Part shown: positions 1 to 6,795 of the stretch, one piece after another
Position numbering within the stretch: position 1 is the first letter of the stretch
How the letters are laid out: every line of letters begins with the position of its first letter
Assembly: GCF_001570425.1 (NCBI RefSeq)
Contig: NZ_BCSX01000035.1
Location: 248,001-312,000 of the forward strand
DNA length: 64,000 bases
Origin: Mycolicibacterium brisbanense
Lineage (GTDB): Bacteria > Actinomycetota > Actinomycetes > Mycobacteriales > Mycobacteriaceae
Reading direction: 5' to 3'
Translations under genes and position numbers: made by a program
Notes under the pieces: generated by a model
The model's input: the letters and a program-made list of their open reading frames with translations, nothing else
What the model was told of the DNA's origin: nothing
The model's database searches: none

Positions 1-494
1 CGCCACCCAAGGTGGTCCACGTCCGGCAGCTGTCGTCACTCACCGACGATCTGAAAGCCGAAGGGATGCAACCGACTTCACAAATCCTCGGGCTGGAGCA
101 GGTGCGTGCCGAACCCGCTGTCGCGGAGCATCTGGAGATCGCGCCGGGCGAGCGGATCCATCTGCTGACGCGGCTGCGTGAGGTCGACGGTGAGCCGTTG
201 GCCATCGAGGAGGCGCACCTGCCGGGCGCGCTGCCGCGGCTTGAGGCGCGGTTGGCCGAAACCGGCTCGCTGTACGCGGCGCTGCGGGATTGCTACGACC
301 GCGGTGTGCACTCGGTGGAGGACACCGTCGAGACCGCGCTGGCCAATCCGGACCAGGCGGAGCTCCTGCGGATCGCGACCGGGCAGCCGCTGCTGCTGGT
401 CCACCGCACCAGCCGGGACAAAACCGGACGCGTCGTCGAATGGACCAGATCGGTGTATCGCGGCGACCGGTTCCGCTTCGTCGCCCGCGCCTGA
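1..494 (+). CDS. GntR-family regulator, 3' part (UTRA ligand-binding domain)
   Basis: The reading frame is open from the left window edge (first full codon at base 3) and stops at 492-494, so the N-terminal DNA-binding domain lies outside the window. What is visible is a complete UTRA effector domain as found in HutC/DasR-type GntR regulators. It begins with VRQLSSLTDDLKAEGMQP and includes the stretch ERIHLLTRLREVDGEPLAIE and the closing strand VEWTRSVYRGDRFRF. UTRA domains bind small ligands such as amino-sugar phosphates or histidine intermediates; nothing here identifies the ligand. The GTG at 12 is internal to the domain and is not the real start. The next gene runs towards it, with a hairpin between them. 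Confidence 0.85.
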   Translation, partial: PPKVVHVRQLSSLTDDLKAEGMQPTSQILGLEQVRAEPAVAEHLEIAPGERIHLLTRLREVDGEPLAIEEAHLPGALPRLEARLAETGSLYAALRDCYDRGVHSVEDTVETALANPDQAELLRIATGQPLLLVHRTSRDKTGRVVEWTRSVYRGDRFRFVARA

Positions 495-510
495 CTGTGT
501 TTTCTTTCCG

Positions 511-568
511 CGAGCAGACGCGGAGGCACCCCGACACGCCGCGTTTCACGCACCTACCTGTCTGCTCG
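511..568. repeat. Inverted repeat of the CGAGCAGAC family between convergent genes
   Basis: CGAGCAGAC at 511-519 is matched by its reverse complement GTCTGCTCG at 560-568, with a 40-base loop. It occupies the 80-base gap between the GntR gene and the oppositely oriented glycosyltransferase. The same arm sequence starts the much better palindrome at 2771-2828, so the two are copies of one intergenic element. It may act as a weak bidirectional terminator, but no T-run follows. Confidence 0.5.
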
Positions 569-574
569 GCAGTG

Positions 575-1819
575 TCAGGCGAGCAACTCCTCGACGACGG
601 TGAGCACCCGGCCGGCCCCGTCTTCGGCGTCGATGCGGGCTTTCAGCTCGGCGGCGTTGTCCCGGAACCTGCTGTCGGACAAGGTTATCCGGATGGCTTC
701 CGCGAGATTTTCCGCGGTCAGCCGACGGTGCGGGATCGCGGCCGGGGCGACGCCGAGAGTGTTGAGCCGTCGGGCCCAGAACGGTTGATCGGCCTGGTTC
801 GGCACCGCGATCGCGGGCACGCCCGCACGGAGTCCGGCCGCCGCCGTGCCCGCCCCGCAGTGGTGGACCACCGCGGCTGACCGGGCGAACAACCAGTCGT
901 GCGGCACTTCACCCACGCCGATCACGTCAGGCCCCGATGCGGTCAGCCCGGCCCAGCCGGACTGGATCACGCCGCGGGCCCCGGCGGCACGCAGGGAGTC
1001 GCGCACCAGAAGCGAAACCCGTTCGGCCGCCGCGACACTGGTTACCGTGCTGCCGAAGCTGACCACCACGGGTGCGGGGCCGTCGTCGAGAAACCGCACC
1101 AGCTCGGCCGGCGGCTCCCAACCGGCGGGCCGGGGCGGCCACCAATAGCCGACCACCTCGATGCCCGGCCGCCAGTCGGTAGGCCGTGGAAGCACCGTGG
1201 GGGAGTACCCGTACAGGATGGGCCAGCGCGATGCGGTGCGTGCGTACCGCAGCCGTCGGGTGGACTCCCGCCGTAGGCCCAATTCCGTGCGAAACCCGTT
1301 GACAGTCCCGCGGTACATACCGTCGATCAGACGCTCGCCCCATCGCGCGGCCGCACGGTTGCCGCGCCCACCCGCCGACCACGATCCCAGCACGGCCGGC
1401 GGGTAGTCGGCGGTGGAAGACAACGGCTGCAACCGAAGTCCGACGCTGGCCACACCGAGAGCCTCGGCGAGTGGATGGCCGACCAACTCGGCGAACGGCG
1501 ACAGCATCAACAGATCCACCTGCTCGTCGCGCAGCGCAGTCAGCACCCGATCGCCCAGTTTCCGCATGCCACCGGGGGAGAGGAACGCGGCCAGACCCCG
1601 CACGGCGTCGGCAGGTGACACATCGGCCAGATCGGCGGCACTGTCGTCGTCCGCGTCGATCGACCGGAATTCCAGGCCGCAACCCGTGATCAGGTCACCG
1701 AACAACGGGTAGCTGACCACGACGACCCGATGCCCCGCCTGCCGCAAGCGGATCCCCACGCCGGTCAGCGGCGCGACGTCACCACGGCTGCCGATGGCGA
1801 TGACGCCGATGGTCGCCAT
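575..1819 (-). CDS. UGT-type (GT1/GT28-like) glycosyltransferase
   Basis: 414 residues, two Rossmann-like halves (GT-B fold). The N-terminal acceptor domain opens with GVIAIGSRGDVAPLTGVG (residues 5-22). The C-terminal nucleotide-sugar domain carries FGST (255-258), HHCGAGT (319-325) and PNQADQPFWA (340-349), the signature of the COG1819 UGT family. Members move a sugar from a nucleotide donor to a hydrophobic acceptor such as a macrolide, sterol, flavonoid or glycolipid. No signal peptide or membrane segment is seen. The ATG at 1819 directly abuts the stop of the upstream ATP synthase c-like gene (1820-1822), so translation is probably coupled and this is the last gene of the tetR operon. 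The acceptor cannot be read from sequence. The context suggests inactivation of a compound sensed by the TetR protein (inference). Confidence 0.85.
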   Translation of the reverse strand: MATIGVIAIGSRGDVAPLTGVGIRLRQAGHRVVVVSYPLFGDLITGCGLEFRSIDADDDSAADLADVSPADAVRGLAAFLSPGGMRKLGDRVLTALRDEQVDLLMLSPFAELVGHPLAEALGVASVGLRLQPLSSTADYPPAVLGSWSAGGRGNRAAARWGERLIDGMYRGTVNGFRTELGLRRESTRRLRYARTASRWPILYGYSPTVLPRPTDWRPGIEVVGYWWPPRPAGWEPPAELVRFLDDGPAPVVVSFGSTVTSVAAAERVSLLVRDSLRAAGARGVIQSGWAGLTASGPDVIGVGEVPHDWLFARSAAVVHHCGAGTAAAGLRAGVPAIAVPNQADQPFWARRLNTLGVAPAAIPHRRLTAENLAEAIRITLSDSRFRDNAAELKARIDAEDGAGRVLTVVEELLA

Positions 1820-2068
1820 CTACCCGCCCGGCGTGGCGAAGACGAACAGCGCCATGAAGGCGATGTTGATGAAGAACGTGGCCTCGACGAGGCCGACGGT
1901 GATGAGAAACGGTGTGAACAACCGTGATTGAGCATCGGGCTGGCGAGCCACCCCGGCGATGAACTGTGAGCCGGCCAGCCCGTCGCCGATCCCCGCTCCG
2001 ATCGCCCCGCCGGCCAGCACGATCGCGCCCGCCAGCAGTGCGTTTCCCATCAGTGCGTCGCTTGCCAT
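1820..2068 (-). CDS. Orphan paralogue of ATP synthase c subunit (AtpE-like)
   Basis: 82 residues, two transmembrane helices joined by a polar loop ARQPDAQSR. It keeps the c-subunit hallmarks: glycine-rich helix 1 AGGAIGAGIGDGLAG (about 19-33), loop RQP, and the proton-carrying glutamate E62 in GLVEATFFINIAF of helix 2. It aligns without gaps to mycobacterial AtpE, but at the positions matching Ala63 and Tyr64 of M. tuberculosis AtpE it has Thr64 and Phe65. The start at 2068 is chosen because GGAGGGG lies just upstream and the protein then has the usual c-subunit length; an open extension to 2128 overlaps the tetR gene. No other atp gene is nearby, so this is not the main ATP synthase operon. 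It lies between tetR (16-base gap) and the glycosyltransferase (zero gap). A drug-resistant replacement c subunit is the leading idea (inference). Confidence 0.88.
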   Translation of the reverse strand: MASDALMGNALLAGAIVLAGGAIGAGIGDGLAGSQFIAGVARQPDAQSRLFTPFLITVGLVEATFFINIAFMALFVFATPGG

Positions 2069-2084
2069 GGTGCCCCTCCGCTCG

Positions 2085-2711
2085 TCATGTGGTTGCGCGT
2101 CGGAAAATCGCGACCAGTTCCTCGCCATGGCCCACCACGTCGTAGGTGGGGTCTCTGGCGTATTCGGCGGCGGCGCTGTCCAGCGCGCCGCGCAGGATGT
2201 TCGTCATGAACTGCGGTGACAGTTCACGGAATTCGCCGTCGCGCAGGCCTTGCGCGAAGATCGTCTGCGGGTCGAGGGCGGCCAGATCGCCGGTCGGCGG
2301 GTGCTCCTGCACCGATTTGGCCGCCGCCTGATCGAGACGCAGCCCGTCCGGGTCCCGGTACCCGGCCATCAGCTCCAGCATCGCCACGGCAGTGGACCTG
2401 TTGGCGGCGACGAATGCGATGTTGGCCCGGATATAGGCCGTCAGCCGGACCGAGGCGGTGGTCTCTGCGTTGACGGCGGGGACGATGACCGCGGCGCCAC
2501 GTTCGAAGATGTCGACGAACACCGCCTCGATTATCTCGGCCTTGGTGGTAAAGTGGTAGAGGACAACACTTTTCGCGACACCGATGTGGGCGGCGATGCG
2601 CGCGAGCGATGCCTGGGCGTAGCCGGACGCCGCGATCACCTCGATGGCCGCGTCGACGATCTGCCGGCGCCGAGCCTGTTCGGTGAACGTCTGCGAACGG
2701 TCAGACCGCAT
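2085..2711 (-). CDS. TetR-family regulator of the c-subunit/glycosyltransferase operon
   Basis: 208 residues. The N-terminal TetR helix-turn-helix spans about residues 12-58 (RRRQIVDAAIEVIAASGYAQ, then LARIAAHIGVAKSVVLYHF). The rest is a variable ligand-binding helical domain. It is the first gene of a three-gene minus-strand operon, ending 16 bases before the AtpE-like start. Two imperfect palindromes overlap or precede its ATG (2701-2738), so it almost certainly represses its own operon. The inducing ligand is unknown; by analogy with other TetR operons it may be the compound that the downstream genes protect against. Confidence 0.85.
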   Translation of the reverse strand: MRSDRSQTFTEQARRRQIVDAAIEVIAASGYAQASLARIAAHIGVAKSVVLYHFTTKAEIIEAVFVDIFERGAAVIVPAVNAETTASVRLTAYIRANIAFVAANRSTAVAMLELMAGYRDPDGLRLDQAAAKSVQEHPPTGDLAALDPQTIFAQGLRDGEFRELSPQFMTNILRGALDSAAAEYARDPTYDVVGHGEELVAIFRRATT

Positions 2712-2738
2712 GGTCTGAGATTAGACCGATCGGTCAGA
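2701..2738. promoter_or_regulatory. Tandem TetR operator palindromes at the tetR-atpE-like operon start
   Basis: Two related inverted repeats lie 2 bases apart: TCAGACCGCATGGTCTGA (2701-2718, arms TCAGACC and GGTCTGA, covering the start codon at 2709-2711) and TTAGACCGATCGGTCAGA (2721-2738, arms around GATC). Both share GACC-N4-GGTC. Position over the start codon of the regulator gene fits autorepression. Confidence 0.65.
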
Positions 2739-2770
2739 ATCTGGCAAGCCTCGCCAACTTTTTCCCTCGG

Positions 2771-2828
2771 CGAGCAGACGTGAACTCCCCCAATTTCAGA
2801 CAAAAATGGGGAAGTTCACGTCTGCTCG
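2771..2828. repeat. Long near-perfect palindrome, convergent end of two regulator regions
   Basis: CGAGCAGACGTGAACT (2771-2786) pairs exactly with AGTTCACGTCTGCTCG (2813-2828). The stem continues as CCCC/GGGG and an AT-rich loop follows. It lies between the promoter of the first tetR operon and the 3' end of the second TetR gene, whose last codons (stop at 2816) are inside the right arm. It could terminate the second TetR transcript. The arm is shared with the repeat at 511-568. Confidence 0.7.
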
Positions 2829-3406
2829 GCAGGAGGGGTCTCGGCGGGGATCCCGGCGATCTGGCGGGCTGCGCGGGTGAACGCGCGCTGAGTGTTGCCG
2901 ATCCCGTCGAGGTATCCGCCGACGAGCGCGGCGTCACGCAGCAACACCAGCGATGCAGCGATCTCGGCTGGGTGATCGCGGCCGGCCGCGGCCTCCTCCA
3001 GGGCGCCGCGAAACCAGCTGCGGTGCGACGCGATGAGCTTGCGGACCTTGCTGTCGGGATCGGGGTATTCGGCGGCGGCGTTGATGAACGGGCATCCGCG
3101 GGTGTGGTAGCGCGCGATGTCTTCGGCGATCCCGTCGATCACGAGCTCGAGCATGTCGTCGTCGGGGCCGGCGTGCGTCTCGGCGTCGGAGAAGTAGCCG
3201 CGGATCGTCGCGTCCTCCAGCGCGAGATAGGCCTCGACGAGACCTTCCTTGCCCGCGAAGTGCCGGTACATGGTCGCGCGCGTCACTCCTGCCTCGGCGA
3301 GGATGCGGTCCACGCCGACCGAGTGGATGCCCTCCCGGTAGAAGAGCTCCGCGGCGGTGCGCAGGAGGCGTTCGCGGGCCTGCGAGACGGGGGTCGACGA
3401 GTCCAT
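2816..3406 (-). CDS. TetR-family regulator, divergent from alpha/beta hydrolase
   Basis: 196 residues. The HTH is at about 10-56 (AAELFYREGIHSVGVDRILA, then AGVTRATMYRHFAGKEGLV). The C-terminal part contains TRGCPFINAAAEYPDP, typical of the TetR branch with a TetR_C_16/YcdC-like domain that often senses aldehydes, electrophiles or organic hydroperoxides (family knowledge, ligand unknown). It is divergently arranged with the hydrolase gene at 3523, and two AGAACG-type palindromes lie between them, so it probably represses the hydrolase and itself. Confidence 0.85.
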   Translation of the reverse strand: MDSSTPVSQARERLLRTAAELFYREGIHSVGVDRILAEAGVTRATMYRHFAGKEGLVEAYLALEDATIRGYFSDAETHAGPDDDMLELVIDGIAEDIARYHTRGCPFINAAAEYPDPDSKVRKLIASHRSWFRGALEEAAAGRDHPAEIAASLVLLRDAALVGGYLDGIGNTQRAFTRAARQIAGIPAETPPAEQT

Positions 3407-3430
3407 ACCTCGACCGTACGCCGGGTAGGC

Positions 3431-3501
3431 AGAACGTTCTTTCTTCGAAATGGGAACAGATCGGGAGGCGCCCTGGTTACAGCCCGCAGAACGACCGTTC
3501 T
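3431..3501. promoter_or_regulatory. Two AGAACG palindromes between divergent tetR and hydrolase genes
   Basis: AGAACGTTCT (3431-3440) is a perfect palindrome and AGAACGACCGTTCT (3488-3501) has the same arms with a 2-base spacer. Both are followed by TTCT-rich sequence, so they look like two copies of one operator. One lies near the regulator start and one 21 bases before the hydrolase start, where it would block its promoter or translation start region. Confidence 0.6.
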
Positions 3502-3522
3502 TTCTACTGACAGGAGATTGCC

Positions 3523-4368
3523 ATGACCACCACCATCACCGCCCGTGAACAGGCCGAGATCGACCGCGCGAACAGCTCGTCCGCGCAGCCCGTCGTCTTC
3601 GTCCACGGTCTCTGGCTGCTGCCGACGAGCTGGGACAACTGGCGCGCACTGTTCGAGGAGCAGGGCTTCGTCACCCTGGCTCCGGGCTGGCCGGACGACC
3701 CGGCGACGGTTGCGGACGCCCGTCGTGACCCTTCGGTTTTCGCGCACAAGACAGTCGGCGCCATCACCGAGCACTACGCCGAGGTGATCCGCGCCCTCGA
3801 CCGCAAGCCCATCGTGATCGGGCACTCGTTCGGCGGGCTGATCACCCAGAAGCTCGCCGGTATGGGGCTGGCGGCGGTGTCGGTCGCCATCGACCCTGCG
3901 CCGTTCCGCGGGGTGCTGCCGCTGCCGCTGTCGGCGCTGCGGGCCGCCTTCCCGGTCCTCGGCAATCCGCTCAACTACGGCCGCGCGATCGCCTTGACCC
4001 GCAAGCAGTTCCGGTTCGCGTTCGGCAACGCCGTGTCCGAGGACGAGTCGAACCGGCTCTACGACGAGTACTCCGTGGCCGGCTCGGGGGCGCCGCTGTT
4101 CCAGGCCGCGGTCGCGAATTTCAACCCCGGATCGCAGACGAAGGTCAATACCAAGAACCCACAGCGTGGCCCGCTGCTGGTCATCTCCGGCGAGAAAGAC
4201 AACACGGTCCCGTGGGCCATCGCCAACGCTTCCTACAAGCGGAACAAGAAGAACCCCAACGTCACCGAGATCGTCGAGATCCCCGGCCGTGGACACTCAT
4301 TGGTGATCGACAGCGGCTGGCGCGACGTTGCCGAACAAGCGCTCGGCTTCATCAAGCAGAACGGCTAA
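3523..4368 (+). CDS. Alpha/beta hydrolase
   Basis: 281 residues with the alpha/beta hydrolase fold. The oxyanion strand is FVHGLWLLPTSWDNW (about 26-40), the nucleophile elbow GHSFGG, the acid probably Asp in SGEKDNTVP, and the base His in GRGHS near the C terminus. No signal peptide is present, so it is cytoplasmic. An AGGAG ribosome site lies 8 bases before the ATG. It is probably controlled by the divergent TetR protein through the AGAACG palindromes. Related single-domain hydrolases act on esters, epoxides or quorum lactones; the substrate cannot be inferred. The stop codon overlaps that of the convergent dacB gene by three bases (4365-4368). Confidence 0.85.
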   Translation: MTTTITAREQAEIDRANSSSAQPVVFVHGLWLLPTSWDNWRALFEEQGFVTLAPGWPDDPATVADARRDPSVFAHKTVGAITEHYAEVIRALDRKPIVIGHSFGGLITQKLAGMGLAAVSVAIDPAPFRGVLPLPLSALRAAFPVLGNPLNYGRAIALTRKQFRFAFGNAVSEDESNRLYDEYSVAGSGAPLFQAAVANFNPGSQTKVNTKNPQRGPLLVISGEKDNTVPWAIANASYKRNKKNPNVTEIVEIPGRGHSLVIDSGWRDVAEQALGFIKQNG

Positions 4369-5621
4369 AGCTGCGGGCGGCGATTCAGCGACCGGGCACC
4401 CATGATGAGCAGCAACACGATGATGCCCCCGACGATCGCCACGCCCACCCGCACCGGAAGCGCGTCGGCCGCGGGCAGGACCGCGGCCGCTTCCGCTGCC
4501 GAGGGCGCATCGGGTTGCTTGGGTGCCGTCAGCGACGGGTCGGGATCCACCAGCGTGCCGATCTTGGTTCCCTTCGGGGTGGCGAAACCGTAGTCGAGCA
4601 GATGGGCGGCCTGTTCCCACGGGGCGATCGGTAGCCGCGTGCCGTGCATCAGGATCGCGACCAGGCGACGTCCGTCGCGATTGGCTGCGCCGACGAAGGT
4701 CTGCCCGGCGTCGTCGGTGTAGCCGGTCTTGCCGCCGAGTGCGCCAGGGTAGTTGTCCAGCAGTTTGTTGTCGTTCTCGATCGGATACGTCGGATTACCG
4801 TCGCGCCCAGGGAAATCGAAAGTCTTGGTGGCGACGATGTCGGCGAACACCGGGTTCTGCCACGCGTAGCGGTAGAACAGTCCGATGTCGTATGCCGACG
4901 TGCTCATGCCGGGGCCGTCCAGCCCGGACGGCGTGGCCGCCCGGGTGTCGCGGCCACCCAGCTTGCCCGCCAAGACATTGATCTTCTGCAGTGCCGTGTC
5001 CATGCCGCCGAGTTGCATGGCCAGCGCGTGGGCGGCGTCGTTGCCCGAGTGCATGAGCAGGCCGTGCAGCAGGTCGTTGATGGAATACACGCCACCCGGT
5101 CCGACGCCGACGCGGGTGCCCTCGGCGTTGGCATCGTCCTGGGTGCCCTGGACGCGCTTGTTGAGATTCAGTTCATTGAGCGCGGCGGTGGCGACGAGCA
5201 CCTTGATGATGCTCGCGGGCCGGTGCCGGGCGTGCGGATCACGCGCGGCGATGATGTCGCCGCTGTCGAGGTCGGCGACCACCCAGGCGTCGGCGGAGAT
5301 GTCGTTGGGCACCGGCGGGGTGTCAGGTGCGGTGATGATGCCGCACCCCGAGAGTGCTTCGCCCCCGATGGTTTTCGTGGGCACCGGCAGGGGGAGCGGT
5401 GGATCGCCCGCCTTGGGGACCTCTGACGAGTCCACCGCGGGCGGCGTCGTCACCTTGAACGGGCAATCCGGCGGCGGCGGTGCCGGGGCCGGTGCCGCGA
5501 CCGGGTCGGCCGTTGCCGTCGGCGCGATCACCACAGCCGGTGCCGCGAGCATCGTCAACGCCGCAAGCACGGAAGATCCGCGCATCAACGCGCGCGTCGA
5601 GATACTCCGCAAGGTCGCCAT
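4365..5621 (-). CDS. dacB1: D-alanyl-D-alanine carboxypeptidase (penicillin-binding protein, DacB1 type)
   Basis: 418 residues. An N-terminal hydrophobic signal segment (about 14-38, MRGSSVLAALTMLAAPAVVI) is followed by a proline-rich linker and an S11 peptidase domain with all three active-site motifs: SIIK (S137 to K140), SGN (192-194) and KTG (298-300). A C-terminal membrane segment (about 391-409) plus RRPQL anchors it. The enzyme trims the terminal D-Ala from peptidoglycan pentapeptides in the periplasm. The gene corresponds to the mycobacterial dacB1 next to the class III aminotransferase. No good Shine-Dalgarno is present; a TAACCT -10-like box 9 bases upstream suggests a very short leader. 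It ends in a short convergent overlap with the hydrolase. Confidence 0.92.
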   Translation of the reverse strand: MATLRSISTRALMRGSSVLAALTMLAAPAVVIAPTATADPVAAPAPAPPPPDCPFKVTTPPAVDSSEVPKAGDPPLPLPVPTKTIGGEALSGCGIITAPDTPPVPNDISADAWVVADLDSGDIIAARDPHARHRPASIIKVLVATAALNELNLNKRVQGTQDDANAEGTRVGVGPGGVYSINDLLHGLLMHSGNDAAHALAMQLGGMDTALQKINVLAGKLGGRDTRAATPSGLDGPGMSTSAYDIGLFYRYAWQNPVFADIVATKTFDFPGRDGNPTYPIENDNKLLDNYPGALGGKTGYTDDAGQTFVGAANRDGRRLVAILMHGTRLPIAPWEQAAHLLDYGFATPKGTKIGTLVDPDPSLTAPKQPDAPSAAEAAAVLPAADALPVRVGVAIVGGIIVLLLIMGARSLNRRPQL

Positions 5622-5689
5622 CGTGTCCGAAGGTTAGGCGATCCGGGCTCCGATTCCGGGGAGCCACGCTGTGACGTATGTGACTCGTG

Positions 5690-6712
5690 TTAAAGCTGGG
5701 TATTAGCCAGAGCGGGGAATGCGATGGTTGACATCCACAGCTTGCCGCCCGTCTCGACGACGCCCGTGACGGTCCCGAACGCCGGGTTCTGAGTGCGGAT
5801 GCCCGCGACGGCCGCACCGGATTCGGCATCGAACGCCACCACCCACACCTCGGGCTTGATCTTGGGCAGCAGCGCGTCGGGCAGTCGCCACAACACTTTG
5901 CGCAGCACGGGTGACAGCGGGGCCAACCGCTCGGCCGCGGGAATGATCGGGCTGACGAGCGCGACCCAGATCCGGCCATCGGGCGCGGTGGAGATGTTGT
6001 CCGGCATGCCGGGCAGATGCTCGGCAAGTGGTGTCACGGTCCCGGCCGCCGGCCCGCTCAGCCAGTATTTGGACAGCCGCCGGCCTTGCGTTTCGGCGAA
6101 TACCAGCGCCGATTCGTCGGCGGTAGGGGTCACCCCGTTGGCGAAATAGAGTCCCTCGACCAGCGTGGTGACAGTACCGTCCGGTGCCAGCCGGAACAGG
6201 CTGCCCGCGCCGCGGGCCTCCATGATCGCGCCCTGGTAGTACTCGAAGTGGAAACGGCTGGTCGACTCAGTGAAATAGATTGTGCCGTCCGATGTTTCGG
6301 TGACATTCGAGCAAAACGTCAGGGGGCGCCGCACGGAGCCCGCGGAGCTGCGGCCATCAGGTCGGCCGTTGACGGATTCCACCAGTGTCGTCAACGTGCC
6401 CGTCGTCGGGTCCAACGCCAGTAGGCCACGGTGGCTGTCACAGATCAGCACCCGGCCGTCGCGCGCCACATGCATGCCGAGTGGACGCCCGCCGGTATCG
6501 GCGACCACCGTCGTGGCTCCGTCGGGAGTGACGCGCACGATGCGGCCGTCGACCAAACCGGTCCACAGCTGCCCTGAGGCGTCGACGACGACGTCCTCGG
6601 GGCCGTCGCCGGGCGTCGGCACGATCGTCAACTCGGCGGGCGGGAAGTCGGGGAGCGCGCCGACGGGCGGCGGGGTCCAGCGAACCGGATCGATCGGTGG
6701 CTTGCGCGGCAC
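5690..6712 (-). CDS. SMP-30/gluconolactonase or strictosidine synthase-like beta-propeller protein
   Basis: 340 residues from the GTG at 6712 (VPRKPPIDPVRW). That start avoids running through the terminator and into the aminotransferase gene, although the frame stays open to 6943. The sequence shows six-blade propeller repeats such as GPEDVVVDASGQLWTG, PLGMHVARDGRVLICDSHRG, NVTETSDGTIYFTEST, FANGVTPTADESALVFAETQ and MPDNISTAPDGRIWVALVSP. The repeated D/E and N residues are those that bind a divalent metal in SMP-30-type lactonases. No signal peptide is visible. Substrate unknown; lactone hydrolysis is a family-level guess. It is transcribed away from the aminotransferase terminator and towards dacB. 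Confidence 0.75.
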   Translation of the reverse strand: MPRKPPIDPVRWTPPPVGALPDFPPAELTIVPTPGDGPEDVVVDASGQLWTGLVDGRIVRVTPDGATTVVADTGGRPLGMHVARDGRVLICDSHRGLLALDPTTGTLTTLVESVNGRPDGRSSAGSVRRPLTFCSNVTETSDGTIYFTESTSRFHFEYYQGAIMEARGAGSLFRLAPDGTVTTLVEGLYFANGVTPTADESALVFAETQGRRLSKYWLSGPAAGTVTPLAEHLPGMPDNISTAPDGRIWVALVSPIIPAAERLAPLSPVLRKVLWRLPDALLPKIKPEVWVVAFDAESGAAVAGIRTQNPAFGTVTGVVETGGKLWMSTIAFPALANTQL

Positions 6713-6754
6713 AAACCGACCGTACGCTCGCGGACCGCTCCCGTGAACGACAAA

Positions 6755-6780
6755 CGGCCGGGCGGTTTCCCGCCCGGCCG
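6755..6780 (-). terminator. Strong GC hairpin after the aminotransferase gene
   Basis: CGGCCGGGCG (6755-6764) pairs perfectly with CGCCCGGCCG (6771-6780) around a 6-base loop. It lies 15 bases past the stop of the minus-strand aminotransferase, and on that strand it is followed by TTTGT. This is a good rho-independent-like terminator. Confidence 0.8.
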
Positions 6781-6795
6781 CTGTGTCGTCGAACG

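Noticed and set aside
2734..2937. Small open frame through the palindrome at 2771-2828
   Set aside because: It runs across an inverted repeat and antisense of TetR, with no ribosome site.
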